Shown piece after piece: positions 8,844-19,168 of a stretch of 64,000 bases of DNA; within the stretch, counting starts at the first letter, position 1; every line of letters starts with the position of its first letter. A program made the position numbers and the translations under genes. Origin of the DNA: Kappaphycus alvarezii. Its lineage: Eukaryota; Rhodophyta; Florideophyceae; Gigartinales; Solieriaceae. The notes under the pieces were generated by a model. That model did not search any database and was not told where the DNA came from. It was given only the letters and a program-made list of their open reading frames with translations. The stretch covers positions 248,001 through 312,000 of the forward strand of contig NADL03000538.1 of assembly GCA_002205965.3 (NCBI GenBank), written 5' to 3'.

Positions 8844-8873
8844 GGTGGATCCCAGTTTCAACGGGGATCCATC
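8844..8873. repeat. REP-like palindrome
   Basis: An inverted repeat with arms GGTGGATCCC and GGGATCCATC (one G-T pair) separated by ten bases. There is no T tract. The minus-strand translation reads WIPVETGIHH, which resembles the spurious WIPA-type peptides produced by short dispersed palindromic repeats in many proteobacteria. It sits in the 200-base gap behind the second hsp20 gene. Only one copy was noticed in this window, so membership of a repeat family is inference. Confidence 0.5.
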
Positions 8874-8980
8874 CCCCTTGCGTCACCGCAAGACCAAATC
8901 ATGCGTAGCGGGTCAAAATGCAGCGAGACCCGTTGGTTTAACGAGATTTAGACATCACCCGCCTGCTCGACCCACCCGAC

Positions 8981-10018
8981 TTGCCGCCTCAAGAGGTACT
9001 CGATGCTTGGCGACTCAAACCCACCGAGATCACTCGGTTGGCGTCGGGGCATATCAATCAGACCTTTCGTGTCGAAATCGAAGAACATCGCTTCGTACTC
9101 CAACGCGTCAATCCGATATTTAATCCCGCGATACACGACGACATCGAAGCGGTTACGGAGCACTTGGTTCGTCGACAGATCCCGACACCACGTCTCCTCC
9201 CCACTCCGAACTCGGCACTTTTCGTGGAGCATGACGGTGTGTGGCGATTGTCGACGTTTGTTGTGGGGACGACTCTCCTGCGGGTGGAAAAGCCAAGCCA
9301 AGCCTTTTCGGCGGGCGCTTTGCTCGGAAAGTTTCATCGCGCCCTCAATGACTTAGACCATCGGTTTCAGAATAAACGAGGTGGCGTTCATGATCCCCAT
9401 CGCCACCTAGAACACCTCGAGACGACACTCCAAGCCCACGCTCTCAGCAGAAACGCCGAACAGGTGAAACCACTGCGGGACGCGATCCGAAAGCGACTCG
9501 ATGAGCTTCCCCCTCTTCCAGCAGCGAATCTTCAAATCACCCATGGCGACCCGAAGATCAGTAACATCCTCTTCGGCGACGACGGGGAAGCTTACTGCTG
9601 GGTTGACCTTGACACCGTTGGGCGCTCATCGTTGGTGGTCGAGCTCGGTGACGCTTTTCGCTCGTGGTGCAATCGAGGAGACGAGGACGCGATCCCAAGC
9701 CATTTTGATGCTGCGCTGTTTCATGCCGGTCTTGCCGGATACCTCGGAGCATCGTCTGATGGACTCGACGACCTGAAGCTTCGCGGCATCGTCGACAGCG
9801 TTGAAACCATCGCTCTTGAGCTCGCGTCGCGCTTCGCCGCCGACGCTCTGACGAGAAGCTATTTCGCCTGGGATCGGACACGTTTTCCGTCGGCATTTGC
9901 CCACAACCTCCAACGCGCCCAGAATCAAGTCGCGTTAGCACGGTCGGTGCGGCAGCAACGGGACGAACTTCAAGCGATCGTCGCGACGCTCGGGAGCGTC
10001 GGGACGCCAGATCCCTAG
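8981..10018 (+). CDS. APH-fold kinase, sugar-1-kinase-like (NahK/AmgK type)
   Basis: A 345-residue aminoglycoside-phosphotransferase-fold kinase. The N-lobe has LASGHINQTFRV (nucleotide loop) and FVLQRVN (ATP lysine position replaced by Gln-Arg). The catalytic loop is HGDPKISNILF and the metal-binding segment is VDLDTVG. These motifs resemble N-acetylhexosamine 1-kinase and the related MurNAc/GlcNAc kinases more than true aminoglycoside kinases. The start is uncertain: the frame opens at 8942 after a stop, with no ATG, and TTG at 8981 is used. It is convergent with a NamZ-type gene whose product would supply MurNAc, so a cell-wall sugar salvage role is plausible but not shown. Confidence 0.72.
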   Translation: MPPQEVLDAWRLKPTEITRLASGHINQTFRVEIEEHRFVLQRVNPIFNPAIHDDIEAVTEHLVRRQIPTPRLLPTPNSALFVEHDGVWRLSTFVVGTTLLRVEKPSQAFSAGALLGKFHRALNDLDHRFQNKRGGVHDPHRHLEHLETTLQAHALSRNAEQVKPLRDAIRKRLDELPPLPAANLQITHGDPKISNILFGDDGEAYCWVDLDTVGRSSLVVELGDAFRSWCNRGDEDAIPSHFDAALFHAGLAGYLGASSDGLDDLKLRGIVDSVETIALELASRFAADALTRSYFAWDRTRFPSAFAHNLQRAQNQVALARSVRQQRDELQAIVATLGSVGTPDP

Positions 10019-10060
10019 GCAACGCGATCGAGCATCGATTGTCTTTCGTATGTATTATCT

Positions 10061-11224
10061 TTAGTCGTATAAAAGTATCGACTCAACGCAAGCGTCAAAA
10101 TGCTCTCGGCCTTGACAGGCCAAAGCGATCACCTCATCGAGAGAGCCACCTCGATCGATCGCCTCACGCACTTCGGTAAAGCCGGTCAGGAGATCGATCG
10201 CAGGGACATCGTCGCGGAACTCATAAGCCTCGCTGCGCCAGGCAAAATCATCGGGATAGAGGCGACGCAGAACCACGAGTACGGCGATGCCTAAGCGGTA
10301 GGGTTGAAACCGTGACCGGTCCTGAACATGGACTTGCACGCCGAAGCAGCGTTCATCTCGAAATTTATCGAAGCTCGGAGTGAAGGCACACGCTCGGAAA
10401 CGTACACCCTCCAAACCCACCGCATTGAGAGATCGGGCGAGGACCTCAGAATCGGCGAACGGCGCGCCAAAAAGTTCAAAGGGCCTTGTGGTACCTCGAC
10501 CTTCGGAAACGTTGGTACCCTCAAGCAAACACATACCGGGGTACACCCATGCCGTCTCGAGCGTCGGCATATTGGGCGATGGCATGACCCACGGCAATCC
10601 CGTGGAGTCGAAAGAGAGCTCGCGGTGCCAACCCTCACAGCGTACCACCTCGAGTTCACAGTCGATGCCAAACGCGACACGGTAGAGCTGAGCCAGCTCG
10701 CCCACCGTAAGACCGTGGCGCTGAGGAACGGGGTAGAGACCGACAAAGCTCTCGAGGCCGGGTTGCAGGCCACCGCCTTCGCGCTCGACACCACCGAGAG
10801 GGTTCGGGCGGTCAAGGACCACGATACGCTGGCCCTGGGTATTTCGCATGGCTAAGGCAAGGGTTGCCACGTAGGTATAGTAACGGCTACCCACGTCTTG
10901 AATGTCAAAAACCAGGGTATCCAGCGTAACCAGATGCTCACGCGCCGGCGTCAGGGACGCCTCGTCGCTGCCGTAGAGACTGTAAATCGGTAACCCTGTC
11001 GAGAGATCGCGACTATCGGCGACAGATTCCATGTACTGGGCATCGCCTCGAACTCCGTGCTCCGGGCCAAACAGCGCGCGCAGATCGATCTTGGCATGGG
11101 CTGCAAAAAGATCAGCGGCATGACGAAATCCTCGGTCCACCGCAGTTGGGTTGGCGATTAAACCCACCCGGCCCACCAGAACCGCGGTAGGATCGTCGAG
11201 CACACATTCTAGACCGGTGCGCAT
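10061..11224 (-). CDS. namZ: DUF1343 / NamZ-type exo-beta-N-acetylmuramidase
   Basis: The DUF1343 family includes NamZ (GH171), which releases MurNAc from the non-reducing end of peptidoglycan fragments. The 387-residue protein shows the family landmarks: GLIANPTAVD, ALFGPEHGVRGDAQ with the conserved acidic/His pair, YSLYG, VFDIQDVGSRYYTYV, VLDRPNPLGG, WVMPSPNMPTLETAWVYPGMCLLEGTNVSEGRGTTRPFE-like residues, and a C-terminal domain. No signal peptide is visible, so it may act in the cytoplasm on imported fragments. It ends 42 bases from the convergent kinase gene. The function is assigned by family resemblance only. Confidence 0.85.
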   Translation of the reverse strand: MRTGLECVLDDPTAVLVGRVGLIANPTAVDRGFRHAADLFAAHAKIDLRALFGPEHGVRGDAQYMESVADSRDLSTGLPIYSLYGSDEASLTPAREHLVTLDTLVFDIQDVGSRYYTYVATLALAMRNTQGQRIVVLDRPNPLGGVEREGGGLQPGLESFVGLYPVPQRHGLTVGELAQLYRVAFGIDCELEVVRCEGWHRELSFDSTGLPWVMPSPNMPTLETAWVYPGMCLLEGTNVSEGRGTTRPFELFGAPFADSEVLARSLNAVGLEGVRFRACAFTPSFDKFRDERCFGVQVHVQDRSRFQPYRLGIAVLVVLRRLYPDDFAWRSEAYEFRDDVPAIDLLTGFTEVREAIDRGGSLDEVIALACQGREHFDACVESILLYD

Positions 11225-11330
11225 GGGGCTCTAGCTATAACACACCTTTGATGTTTGACCGCGTGGAAACAAAATTGCTAAAGCTCCGCGGCCGAGCGTT
11301 GAAGCACCCGTGATGGTTCGCGAGGATACG

Positions 11331-12638
11331 ATGGACGTCAAAATCGAGAAAACCGGCACCTTTGGCCGCAAGGTTCAGGTGACCCTTCCTGTCAAGCAGG
11401 TTGATACTGCTTTTGCCTCAGCGACCCGCGCCATCGCGAAGACGGCACGGATCCCGGGGTTTCGCCCGGGAAAAGCACCACGCGGCGTTATCGAGGCGCA
11501 CTACGGCGACGAGCTACGCGCGGAAGTCGAACGAAGCCTGGTCTCAGTGAGTCTCGTGCGTGCTCTCGAGCAAACGGAGGCAAAACCCGTGGCTATGCCG
11601 CGTGTTGATGCACCGCTTCCAAAAAGAGGCACGGTGTTTTCGTATTCGGCCGAATTTGAAGTCGAGCCCAATGTCATCCTCGAGCGCTATGAAGGCTTGG
11701 AGATCGAGAAGGTCGAAACGACCATCGACGAGCGCCAGGTCGAAGACGAGCTCGAGCAGCTCCGTCATAAGGCCGCCGAACTGGTCCCGGTGCTCATCCG
11801 CGACGACGTCCAGCGCGGTGACGTTGCCACCATCGACTACGTCGGCTCGATCGATGGCAGCGTTTTTCCAGGCGGGCAGGGTGAGGGGGCAATGGTCGAA
11901 GTCGGTGGCGAAGATTATCTCCCCGGTTTTTCCCAAGCCTTGGAGGGCGCCAAGGTCGGCTCGGCGATCAGCTTTCCCATCGATTTCCCCGAGGATTACA
12001 CCGCCGAAGAGCTCGCCGGAAAAACGGCAACGTTTCAGGTGACGATCAAAGACATCAAAACACGGGAACTACCCGCGCTGAACGACGACTTTGCCAAAGA
12101 CCTGGATGCCGATAGCCTCTCGGAACTCAGAAGCACGATCAAAGAACGCCTCCAACTGCGTCGCGAAGCCGAAGCGCAGGAGGAGCGTCATCGAAAAATT
12201 CTCGAAGCTTTAGTCGAGGCGAATCGTTTCGAAGTTCCCGAGTCGATGGTTAAACAGCAAGCCCAAGCCAACGTTAGAACAAGCGCAGAGCGCATGCAGA
12301 ACTTGATGGGCGGTCAGTTCGAGCTTACCCAGGAGGACATCGAACATCTTCTCGCTGAGAACCACGATACGGCAAAGTTCCAGGTACAAAGTGCGCTCTT
12401 GGTGGCGAAACTCCGTGAAACTCTCGGCCTCGTCGTATCGGAGGACCACGTACAAGCTGAGATTGAGAGACTCGTGAGCGAAAACCTCGACAATGAGGAT
12501 CGGGTGCGTGCGCTTTTTGCGGCTCCCGAGGAGCGCAACAACTTGCGGCGTAAATTGGAACATGAACGAGCGATTGAGCATCTACTCGCGACCAGTCAGG
12601 AGATCGCCGCCGATTCGTCGACATCGCCTGATGTCTGA
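11331..12638 (+). CDS. tig: trigger factor, ribosome-associated chaperone
   Basis: Trigger factor binds near the ribosome exit tunnel and shields nascent chains. The N-terminal domain holds the ribosome-binding signature GFRPGKAP at about residue 43-50. The FKBP-type prolyl isomerase domain follows (GDVATIDYVGSIDGSVFPGG, about residues 155-240). The C-terminal helical chaperone arms run to the end. The ATG at 11331 has AGGA four bases upstream and opens MDVKIEKTG, the normal family start; GTG 11310 and ATG 11313 are less likely. It leads the group with clpP, clpX and lon, a widely conserved order. Confidence 0.95.
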   Translation: MDVKIEKTGTFGRKVQVTLPVKQVDTAFASATRAIAKTARIPGFRPGKAPRGVIEAHYGDELRAEVERSLVSVSLVRALEQTEAKPVAMPRVDAPLPKRGTVFSYSAEFEVEPNVILERYEGLEIEKVETTIDERQVEDELEQLRHKAAELVPVLIRDDVQRGDVATIDYVGSIDGSVFPGGQGEGAMVEVGGEDYLPGFSQALEGAKVGSAISFPIDFPEDYTAEELAGKTATFQVTIKDIKTRELPALNDDFAKDLDADSLSELRSTIKERLQLRREAEAQEERHRKILEALVEANRFEVPESMVKQQAQANVRTSAERMQNLMGGQFELTQEDIEHLLAENHDTAKFQVQSALLVAKLRETLGLVVSEDHVQAEIERLVSENLDNEDRVRALFAAPEERNNLRRKLEHERAIEHLLATSQEIAADSSTSPDV

Positions 12639-12763
12639 GCCGTGTCCGTGATTGAGTGTCAGCGTGTTGAGCGCTATAGTAGTTGAAGTCCGTGAGTGGC
12701 GGGCCTGGACACCAGAGATAATCGAGAAGTCAATTGCAATCCCGGATACATCTGGGGACCCAA

Positions 12764-13027
12764 ATGGAGACATCACTCATGCCTGATATTAGTCTATCAG
12801 CAGCCACCCTTGTAGACGTGATCTACAAAAAACCGTTGAGCATCGCTAAGATTCAGAAAAAAATGAAAGCCTCAGAACCGAAAACCGTCTACCGCTGGCT
12901 CCACCAGCTACATGACAATGGGTTTGACGTTGTACGCCGAGGTTTCGAGAGATTTGGCGATATCACATACAGCGTGGAAAAGCTGGCGCCGGGTTTCAAG
13001 CGCAGTCGACGACGCGCGGCGGCCTAG
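12764..13027 (+). CDS. small helix-turn-helix protein between tig and clpP
   Basis: An 87-residue basic protein whose centre resembles a winged helix-turn-helix: LVDVIYKKPLSIAKIQKKM, then TVYRWLHQLHDNGFDVVRR, then a possible wing and a basic tail ending SRRRAAA. I do not recognise a named family. Two starts are possible, ATG 12764 (GGGGA upstream) and ATG 12779 (GGAG upstream). It sits inside the tig-clpP-clpX-lon group in the same direction, so it could regulate this proteostasis block, but that is only suggested by position. An N-terminal TTG at 12734 seems unlikely. Confidence 0.65.
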   Translation: METSLMPDISLSAATLVDVIYKKPLSIAKIQKKMKASEPKTVYRWLHQLHDNGFDVVRRGFERFGDITYSVEKLAPGFKRSRRRAAA

Positions 13028-13239
13028 GAGGTCGCTCGGCGTTTCACCGAATCGCGTGCCTGATGAGCCCCTCTGCCGGGAATTATCGGTTGTGATTTTG
13101 TAGGGGTGGGGTCTCGCGTGACGAATTCCGTTGTCAACCGAGGTCCTTAGGTTTCAAAGTCGCCGTTCGTTGAACACGATGTTATTGTTGAAAGCAGCGC
13201 CGGGGCGAGCCTGGCGCACCACTACGGAGCTAGGTGTTT

Positions 13240-13848
13240 ATGCCCACGATTATCCCGATGGTCCTCGAGCAAACCCACCGCGGAGAACGCTCGTACGATA
13301 TCTGGTCAAGGCTTCTAAAGGACCGCATCGTGTTTATTGGGACGCCGATTAGCGATGAAATCGCAAACTTGGTTGTGGCGCAACTGCTCTATCTCGAGTC
13401 TGAAGATGCCGACAAAGACATATTTCTTTACATCAATTCGCCAGGCGGCTCGGTCTCGGCAGGACTAGCAATCTACGACACTATGCAATTCATCCGGCCT
13501 CAAGTTTCGACACTTTGTGTGGGGCAGGCCGCTTCGATGGCTGCGATTCTCCTCGCTGGCGGGGCAGAACATAAACGCTATGCATTGACGAACGCTCGGG
13601 TACTCATTCACCAGCCCATGGGCGGAATCGGTGGCACCGCCGCTGATATCGATATTCATGCTCGAGAGATCATCAATATGCGCCGGCGACTCAATGAGAT
13701 CCTTGCTAAACACTCCCAACGTGACCTCGATCGTATCGAACGCGACTCAGACCGCGATTACTTCATGGACGCCGAGCAGGCGAAGGACTACGGTCTCATA
13801 GACCAAGTGTTTGAGCGTCGTCCCGGAGCCGAGGATACCACGCATTGA
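13240..13848 (+). CDS. clpP: ATP-dependent Clp protease proteolytic subunit
   Basis: ClpP forms the tetradecameric serine protease chamber that works with ClpX. The 202-residue protein shows the full triad setting: [14 protein letters not shown] (catalytic Ser), [10 protein letters not shown] (catalytic His), and the Asp in the [17 protein letters not shown] segment. The N-terminal loop begins [29 protein letters not shown], with a short propeptide at most. ATG 13240 has AGGT four bases upstream. clpX follows after 28 bases, as usual. Confidence 0.96.
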   Translation: MPTIIPMVLEQTHRGERSYDIWSRLLKDRIVFIGTPISDEIANLVVAQLLYLESEDADKDIFLYINSPGGSVSAGLAIYDTMQFIRPQVSTLCVGQAASMAAILLAGGAEHKRYALTNARVLIHQPMGGIGGTAADIDIHAREIINMRRRLNEILAKHSQRDLDRIERDSDRDYFMDAEQAKDYGLIDQVFERRPGAEDTTH

Positions 13849-13876
13849 TCCGTGGGCGTGGGCGAGGAAAGACTGA

Positions 13877-15130
13877 GTGGCCAATAAACGTGAACATAAT
13901 GGATCGCTGATTTGCTCTTTTTGCGGGAAGAGTCAAAAAGAGGTCAAAAAACTGATCGCCGGTCCAAATGTCTACATATGTGATGAATGCATTTCGCTCT
14001 GCAATGACATTATCGCTGAAGAGTTTGAGAACGACGAAAGCCAGACTCGAACAACACTCAAGATCCCGCAGCCTTCGGAGATCAAGACCATCCTCGATGA
14101 GTATGTCATCGGGCAGAATCGTGCCAAGAAGGTGTTATCGGTTGCGGTGCATAACCACTACAAGCGCATCGAAACCCGCGTCGGCATGGACGATGTCGAG
14201 TTGCAAAAGAGCAATATCTTGCTCATCGGTCCGACCGGGTCGGGAAAAACGCTCCTGGCTCAAACCCTGGCGCGGATCCTCAACGTCCCGTTCTGCATCG
14301 CCGATGCGACGAGTCTGACCGAAGCCGGCTACGTCGGTGAAGACGTTGAGAATATCATCGTTAGTCTGCTGCAGGCTGCTGACGGCGACATTGAACGTGC
14401 GCAGCGAGGCATCGTCTACATCGACGAAATCGATAAAATTGCTCGCAAGAGCGAAAACCCGTCGATTACACGAGATGTCTCCGGGGAAGGGGTGCAGCAG
14501 GCACTTTTGAAAATCATCGAAGGTACCGTCGCCAATGTTCCTCCTAAGGGCGGTCGGAAACACCCGCAACAGGAATTTCTTCAAGTCGACACGAGTGATA
14601 TCTTGTTCATATGCGGCGGTGCGTTCAGTGGCTTAGACCAGGTGATCGATCGGCGGCTTGGCCGTCAGGGGATGGGTTTTGGAGCCCCGATCTCGAGTCG
14701 GGAAGCTCGAAGTTTGGGGGAGATCTTAAAGAAAATCCGGAGCGAGGATCTCCTAAAGTACGGACTTATCCCTGAATTCGTCGGTCGGCTTCCAGTCACG
14801 GCGACCTTGACGGAACTGGCTGAGAACGATTTGGTGCGGGTACTGACTGAACCCAAGAACGCACTTACGAAGCAGTATAAAAAGCTCTTCGACATGGATA
14901 ACGTCCAACTGACATTTACCGACAACGGCTTACGGGCGGTCGCTCGGCAAGCTATTGTACGTAAAACCGGTGCTCGTGGGCTTCGTGCCATCCTTGAACA
15001 ATCCATGCTGGATATTATGTACGACATCCCATCACAACGGAATATCCGTGAGGTTGTTGTGAATGAAGATGTGGTTGAGAGAAGAGAAAAACCGCTTGTG
15101 GTCTACGAGGAGCACAAGGAAGCTGGCTGA
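13877..15130 (+). CDS. clpX: ATP-dependent Clp protease ATPase subunit ClpX
   Basis: ClpX unfolds tagged substrates and threads them into ClpP. The N-terminal zinc-binding domain has CSFCGKSQ and CDECISLCN. The AAA+ domain shows Walker A GPTGSGKT, Walker B VYIDEID, the ISRxE-type sensor region and the conserved C-terminal KTGARGLR. The length of 417 residues is typical. The start is a GTG at 13877 giving MANKREHNG; an AGGA lies upstream. It is the second gene of the clpP-clpX pair and precedes lon by 162 bases. Confidence 0.97.
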   Translation: MANKREHNGSLICSFCGKSQKEVKKLIAGPNVYICDECISLCNDIIAEEFENDESQTRTTLKIPQPSEIKTILDEYVIGQNRAKKVLSVAVHNHYKRIETRVGMDDVELQKSNILLIGPTGSGKTLLAQTLARILNVPFCIADATSLTEAGYVGEDVENIIVSLLQAADGDIERAQRGIVYIDEIDKIARKSENPSITRDVSGEGVQQALLKIIEGTVANVPPKGGRKHPQQEFLQVDTSDILFICGGAFSGLDQVIDRRLGRQGMGFGAPISSREARSLGEILKKIRSEDLLKYGLIPEFVGRLPVTATLTELAENDLVRVLTEPKNALTKQYKKLFDMDNVQLTFTDNGLRAVARQAIVRKTGARGLRAILEQSMLDIMYDIPSQRNIREVVVNEDVVERREKPLVVYEEHKEAG

Positions 15131-15292
15131 AGGGTGCGCTTATCGGCGTGACCTCGTGTTCGCCGCTTCAACGCTTCATGCATTCTTGCACTCTTGCGGG
15201 TCGCGGGTCTATCCTGGCGCCCGGCGGCGGTGATTTTGCGCTTTGCCCCCAGCGTAAAACGCCTCGACAGGTAGTTGGGATCAAATAGACTT

Positions 15293-17812
15293 ATGAGCAT
15301 GTCCGACCCACGGCTTCTGCCACTGCTACCTCTTCGCGACATTGTTGTGTTCCCGCATATGATGGTCCCGCTCTACGTCGGCCGAACCAAAAGTATCCGG
15401 GCGGTGGAACAAGCGATGCTCCATGACCGTGAGCTTCTTCTCGCGGCACAACGCAAGGCAAAAACAAACGACCCCACGCCGGAGGACATCTATACCATCG
15501 GTACGATCTGCCAGCTGATGCAGCATATCAAACGGCCTGATGGAACGGTAAAGGTGTTGGTCGAAGGCCGCAGACGCGCGAAGATCCGAAGCTTCCGGCC
15601 CGACGAGAATTATTTTCTTGCTGAAGTCGATGACTTTGTGGAGGCGGAGTTCAGCAGCGTGGAATTGGATGCGCTCATGCGAGCCGTCCATGAAACGTTT
15701 GACAACTACGCTCGGCTCTTGCGCCGGCTCCAGCCCGATGTGTTGATGGGGATCAAAAACATCGACGATCCCGGACGCCTCGCTGACACGATCGTCGCGC
15801 ATCTGGCGATCAAACATCCCGACAAGCAGGGCATGCTCGAGATGACTAGCCCAAAGACACGACTCGAGAAGCTCTACGAGCTCATGCAGGGCGAGATCGA
15901 GATCCTTCAAGTCGAACGTAAGATCCGAAACCGAGTCAAAAAGCAGATGGAGCGCACAGAGAAGGAGTACTACCTCAACGAGCAAATGCGGGCGATTCAA
16001 AAGGAACTCGGTGAGCGCGATGAGTTCAAAAATGAAATGCGAGAGCTCGAGGAGAAGCTTCGAGCCAAAACCATGCCCGACGACGCCCGGGCTCGCGTCG
16101 CCAAGGAAATCAAGAAACTTCAGATGATGTCGCCCATGAGCGCTGAGGCTGCCGTGGTGCGCAATTACATCGACTGGTGCATCTCGCTACCGTGGTCTGA
16201 GTTCACCGAGGAGAAGCTGGATCTCATCGAAGCCGAGCGCATTCTTGATGAAGATCACTATGGCTTAAAAAAACCAAAGGAGCGCATCCTCGAGTACCTA
16301 GCGGTGCACAAGCTGGTTGAGCGTATGAAGGGTCCTATCTTGTGCTTGGTGGGGCCACCCGGGGTCGGCAAAACGTCGCTCGGTCGCAGCATCGCCCGAG
16401 CGACAGGGCGTCAATTCGTCCGCGTATCGTTAGGTGGTGTTCGGGACGAAGCCGAGATTCGTGGTCATCGCCGTACCTATGTCGGCGCCCTTCCGGGAAA
16501 AATCATTCAATCCCTGAAACGAGCGGGTTCATCGAATCCGGTGTTTTTACTCGACGAAGTCGATAAAATGTCGATGGATTTCCGTGGCGATCCTTCCTCA
16601 GCGCTACTCGAAGTGTTGGATCCGGCACAAAACGATACCTTTGGCGATCACTACCTGGATATCGACTACGATCTCTCCCGGGTCATGTTCATCTGTACCG
16701 CGAACAGCCTCCAAGGGATCCCAGGTCCACTCGAAGACCGCCTCGAGACCATTCGCATCGCTGGCTATACCGAAATGGAGAAAATGCAGATCGCCGAGCG
16801 TTATCTGATTCCACGTCAAAAACGAGAAAACGGTATCGCACAGGTGGATGTCAGCTGGTCGGACGCGACCACACGCGTCATCATTCAGCAATACACTCGA
16901 GAGGCAGGGGTGCGCACCCTTGAGCGCGAAATCGGTGGGGTATGCCGGAAGATCGCGCGAGATGTGGTTCGAGCGCAATCACGGCTGGACGCGAAGACCC
17001 AAGCGGACGGAGCTGATTCGGCAAAAAGCAATCATAACGCCGGAGGGCGGGCGTTGGGTGAGTTGCTTTCCAAGAAATTCAAGGTTAATCCAGCGTCCGT
17101 AAAGAAATACCTCGGGATCCCGAAGTTTCGCACCAATAAAAAGGAGGAATCAGCTGAGGTCGGAATGGCAATGGGGCTTGCTTGGACCCAGATGGGCGGA
17201 GAAATGCTGCAAATCGAGGTCACCACCATGCCAGGCAAGGGCAAACTCATGATCACCGGGAAACTTGGAGACGTCATGCAGGAGTCCGCCCAAGCAGCAA
17301 TGTCTTATGTGCGGAGTCGCGCTCGCAGCTGGGGACTCAAATCTGATTTCTACGCCAACCTCGATATGCACATTCATGTTCCCGAAGGCGCGATGCCAAA
17401 GGATGGTCCCTCAGCCGGGATCACGATGACCACAGCCTTGGTCTCAGCCCTTACCCGCATCCCGATCCGACACAACATCGCGATGACGGGTGAGATCACC
17501 CTTCGCGGCCGCGTGCTTCCTATAGGCGGCTTGAAGGAAAAGGCTCTTGCCGCCCACCAAGCCGAAATCCGCGAGATCATCATCCCCAAAGACAACGAAA
17601 AAGATATCGAACAGATCCCCAAGTCGGTTCTGAAACAGCTGCATGTTCACGTTGTAGATCACATCGACCAAGTTCTGAAACACGCCCTCGAGCTATCGCA
17701 CCCCGATAAGTTTTTTGCCCGAGTCCAAGAGGACCACGAATCCCGAACACTCGACACAGCGATCACACCCTCAGTCGCAGACTCGGCTCCACGCTCGTCG
17801 TCGGTACAATAA
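15293..17812 (+). CDS. lon: ATP-dependent protease La (Lon)
   Basis: Lon degrades misfolded and regulatory proteins in the cytosol. The protein has the N-terminal LON substrate domain ([23 protein letters not shown]), the AAA+ domain with [11 protein letters not shown] and FLLDEVDKM, and the C-terminal protease domain with the catalytic Ser in [10 protein letters not shown] and the Lys in [11 protein letters not shown]. Between the ATPase and protease parts lies a low-complexity insert (around [17 protein letters not shown]) that is not part of the core family. ATG 15293 and ATG 15299 are both acceptable starts. A STAS-like gene begins at the base after its stop codon. Confidence 0.95.
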   Translation: MSMSDPRLLPLLPLRDIVVFPHMMVPLYVGRTKSIRAVEQAMLHDRELLLAAQRKAKTNDPTPEDIYTIGTICQLMQHIKRPDGTVKVLVEGRRRAKIRSFRPDENYFLAEVDDFVEAEFSSVELDALMRAVHETFDNYARLLRRLQPDVLMGIKNIDDPGRLADTIVAHLAIKHPDKQGMLEMTSPKTRLEKLYELMQGEIEILQVERKIRNRVKKQMERTEKEYYLNEQMRAIQKELGERDEFKNEMRELEEKLRAKTMPDDARARVAKEIKKLQMMSPMSAEAAVVRNYIDWCISLPWSEFTEEKLDLIEAERILDEDHYGLKKPKERILEYLAVHKLVERMKGPILCLVGPPGVGKTSLGRSIARATGRQFVRVSLGGVRDEAEIRGHRRTYVGALPGKIIQSLKRAGSSNPVFLLDEVDKMSMDFRGDPSSALLEVLDPAQNDTFGDHYLDIDYDLSRVMFICTANSLQGIPGPLEDRLETIRIAGYTEMEKMQIAERYLIPRQKRENGIAQVDVSWSDATTRVIIQQYTREAGVRTLEREIGGVCRKIARDVVRAQSRLDAKTQADGADSAKSNHNAGGRALGELLSKKFKVNPASVKKYLGIPKFRTNKKEESAEVGMAMGLAWTQMGGEMLQIEVTTMPGKGKLMITGKLGDVMQESAQAAMSYVRSRARSWGLKSDFYANLDMHIHVPEGAMPKDGPSAGITMTTALVSALTRIPIRHNIAMTGEITLRGRVLPIGGLKEKALAAHQAEIREIIIPKDNEKDIEQIPKSVLKQLHVHVVDHIDQVLKHALELSHPDKFFARVQEDHESRTLDTAITPSVADSAPRSSSVQ

Positions 17813-19096
17813 GTGGCAAGCGGACTTCAGCCTGAATCGGCAGAGTCAGCCGAATTTAGTCTCGATTGTTACAGCGACAGCGGCGTCACCTACCTACGAA
17901 TGCGAGGGCTCATCGACTCTGGTTTCGATCTAACTCCTGTAGCCGAGTTCGTCGACGGGGTAAAGCTGATTATTGATGTTTCCGAACTTCAAAAGATCAC
18001 CGATCTGGGTAGACGAGCGTGGCGACGTAACCTTGATCATTTATGTGACCACGCCGAAGAAGTGCTCCTCTGGGACTGCCCCCCAGAACTCACAACACAG
18101 TTCAACGCGACGCCCGCATTGCTTTCTATGGCTAGAGTGGTCAGCTATCGTCTGCGCCATGACTGCAGCGCGTGCGAAGCAGCCGTTTGGGTTCGTGTTA
18201 ACGCAGCCACCCTAGAAGCCGCAGATCTCGACCCGGAGCATCTTGAGTGCTCCGCCAACAGACCGACTGATTTCCGTGATAATCAATCTCTAACGGAATT
18301 GCGCAAGCATTCAGCGAACACGCATAGCACGGCATCGGTCCAAGATACGATCGCGAAACTCCTGCGTTCACCGCCGCGACTGGAAGGTACCGGGACAACC
18401 GTCCCTACCCGAGAACGTTCCAGACTCGTGCCCGCAGCTCTGCGACGCTCCACGCACTTCTCCAGGAACCCAGTCCGACATCCATGGAAAGCTCGTATCA
18501 CCCCAACCACCCCTGTTTTGGGAGGGTTCGTGGTTACGGTTTTTTTGGGTGGGTTCACCATGGGCTATGCGTTCAGGCCTGCAACTCTGCCAAAATCTGT
18601 GATCGTGGATTTTGCTGTAAGTCTCAATGATGGCAGGTTCGACACAGCGAAGCGTATTTTGAACACCTACCAAGACAAACTTCCCGATTTACTCGTCGAT
18701 ATTTACCGCTTTGAACTTGAATCGGCCCAAAATGAAGCAGCCGATATCTATCGTCGCCAAGCCCAACGCGCGTTTCGGCGCCAACATTACGACGACGCGG
18801 TTGGCTATGCCGTTGAGGCCATTGCCATCGACGACTCTGATCGCGACATGGTTTTTCTGCTCGCCGACGCGCATCGGCTGAGCGGGCGCAAAGAGGAGGC
18901 CGTCGAGTATTACAAGACCTTTATAGAAGGGTCTCCCGGTGACGAACTCACCGACGATGCGATGTACTGGTACGCCGAAGTTCTGATTGAGCGTGGTCAG
19001 CACGATGAAGCACGAAACCTTCTCAATCAAGTGCTGGCTCGACGTCAGAGCAATTTCAGACGTTCCGCAAGCCGACTTCTCGCCGAACTCCCTTAA
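17813..19096 (+). CDS. STAS-like / transmembrane / TPR-repeat protein
   Basis: A 427-residue protein of unknown function with three parts. Residues about 14-150 resemble a STAS-type domain (YLRMRGLIDSGFDL, LIIDVSELQKITDLGRRAWRRNL) and end with a CSAC motif. A basic, Ser/Pro/Thr-rich linker follows. One transmembrane segment lies near residues 240-260 (LGGFVVTVFLGGFTMGYAF). The C-terminal 150 residues are helical repeats of TPR type (QHYDDAVGYAVEAIAIDDSD, GRKEEAVEYYKTFIE, GQHDEARNLLNQVLARR). The GTG start is immediately after the lon TAA, so translation is probably coupled. The architecture suggests a cytosolic sensor domain linked to a periplasmic protein-interaction domain, or the reverse. 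No named family is claimed. Confidence 0.7.
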   Translation: MASGLQPESAESAEFSLDCYSDSGVTYLRMRGLIDSGFDLTPVAEFVDGVKLIIDVSELQKITDLGRRAWRRNLDHLCDHAEEVLLWDCPPELTTQFNATPALLSMARVVSYRLRHDCSACEAAVWVRVNAATLEAADLDPEHLECSANRPTDFRDNQSLTELRKHSANTHSTASVQDTIAKLLRSPPRLEGTGTTVPTRERSRLVPAALRRSTHFSRNPVRHPWKARITPTTPVLGGFVVTVFLGGFTMGYAFRPATLPKSVIVDFAVSLNDGRFDTAKRILNTYQDKLPDLLVDIYRFELESAQNEAADIYRRQAQRAFRRQHYDDAVGYAVEAIAIDDSDRDMVFLLADAHRLSGRKEEAVEYYKTFIEGSPGDELTDDAMYWYAEVLIERGQHDEARNLLNQVLARRQSNFRRSASRLLAELP

Positions 19097-19168
19097 GGGT
19101 GATCTTAATTCGGCATGCCTTCGTGCATCTGCACGAGCGTCGCGTGAACACCGCGCCGTCGTCGGGAA

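Noticed and set aside
8530..8886. 118-residue minus-strand frame with WIPVETGIHH
   Set aside because: The peptide comes from the REP-like palindrome and from the antisense of the second hsp20 gene.
15131..15292. Promoter TTGCAC-18-TATCCT before lon
   Set aside because: Only 3 of 6 and 4 of 6 matches to the sigma-70 hexamers, too weak to list.
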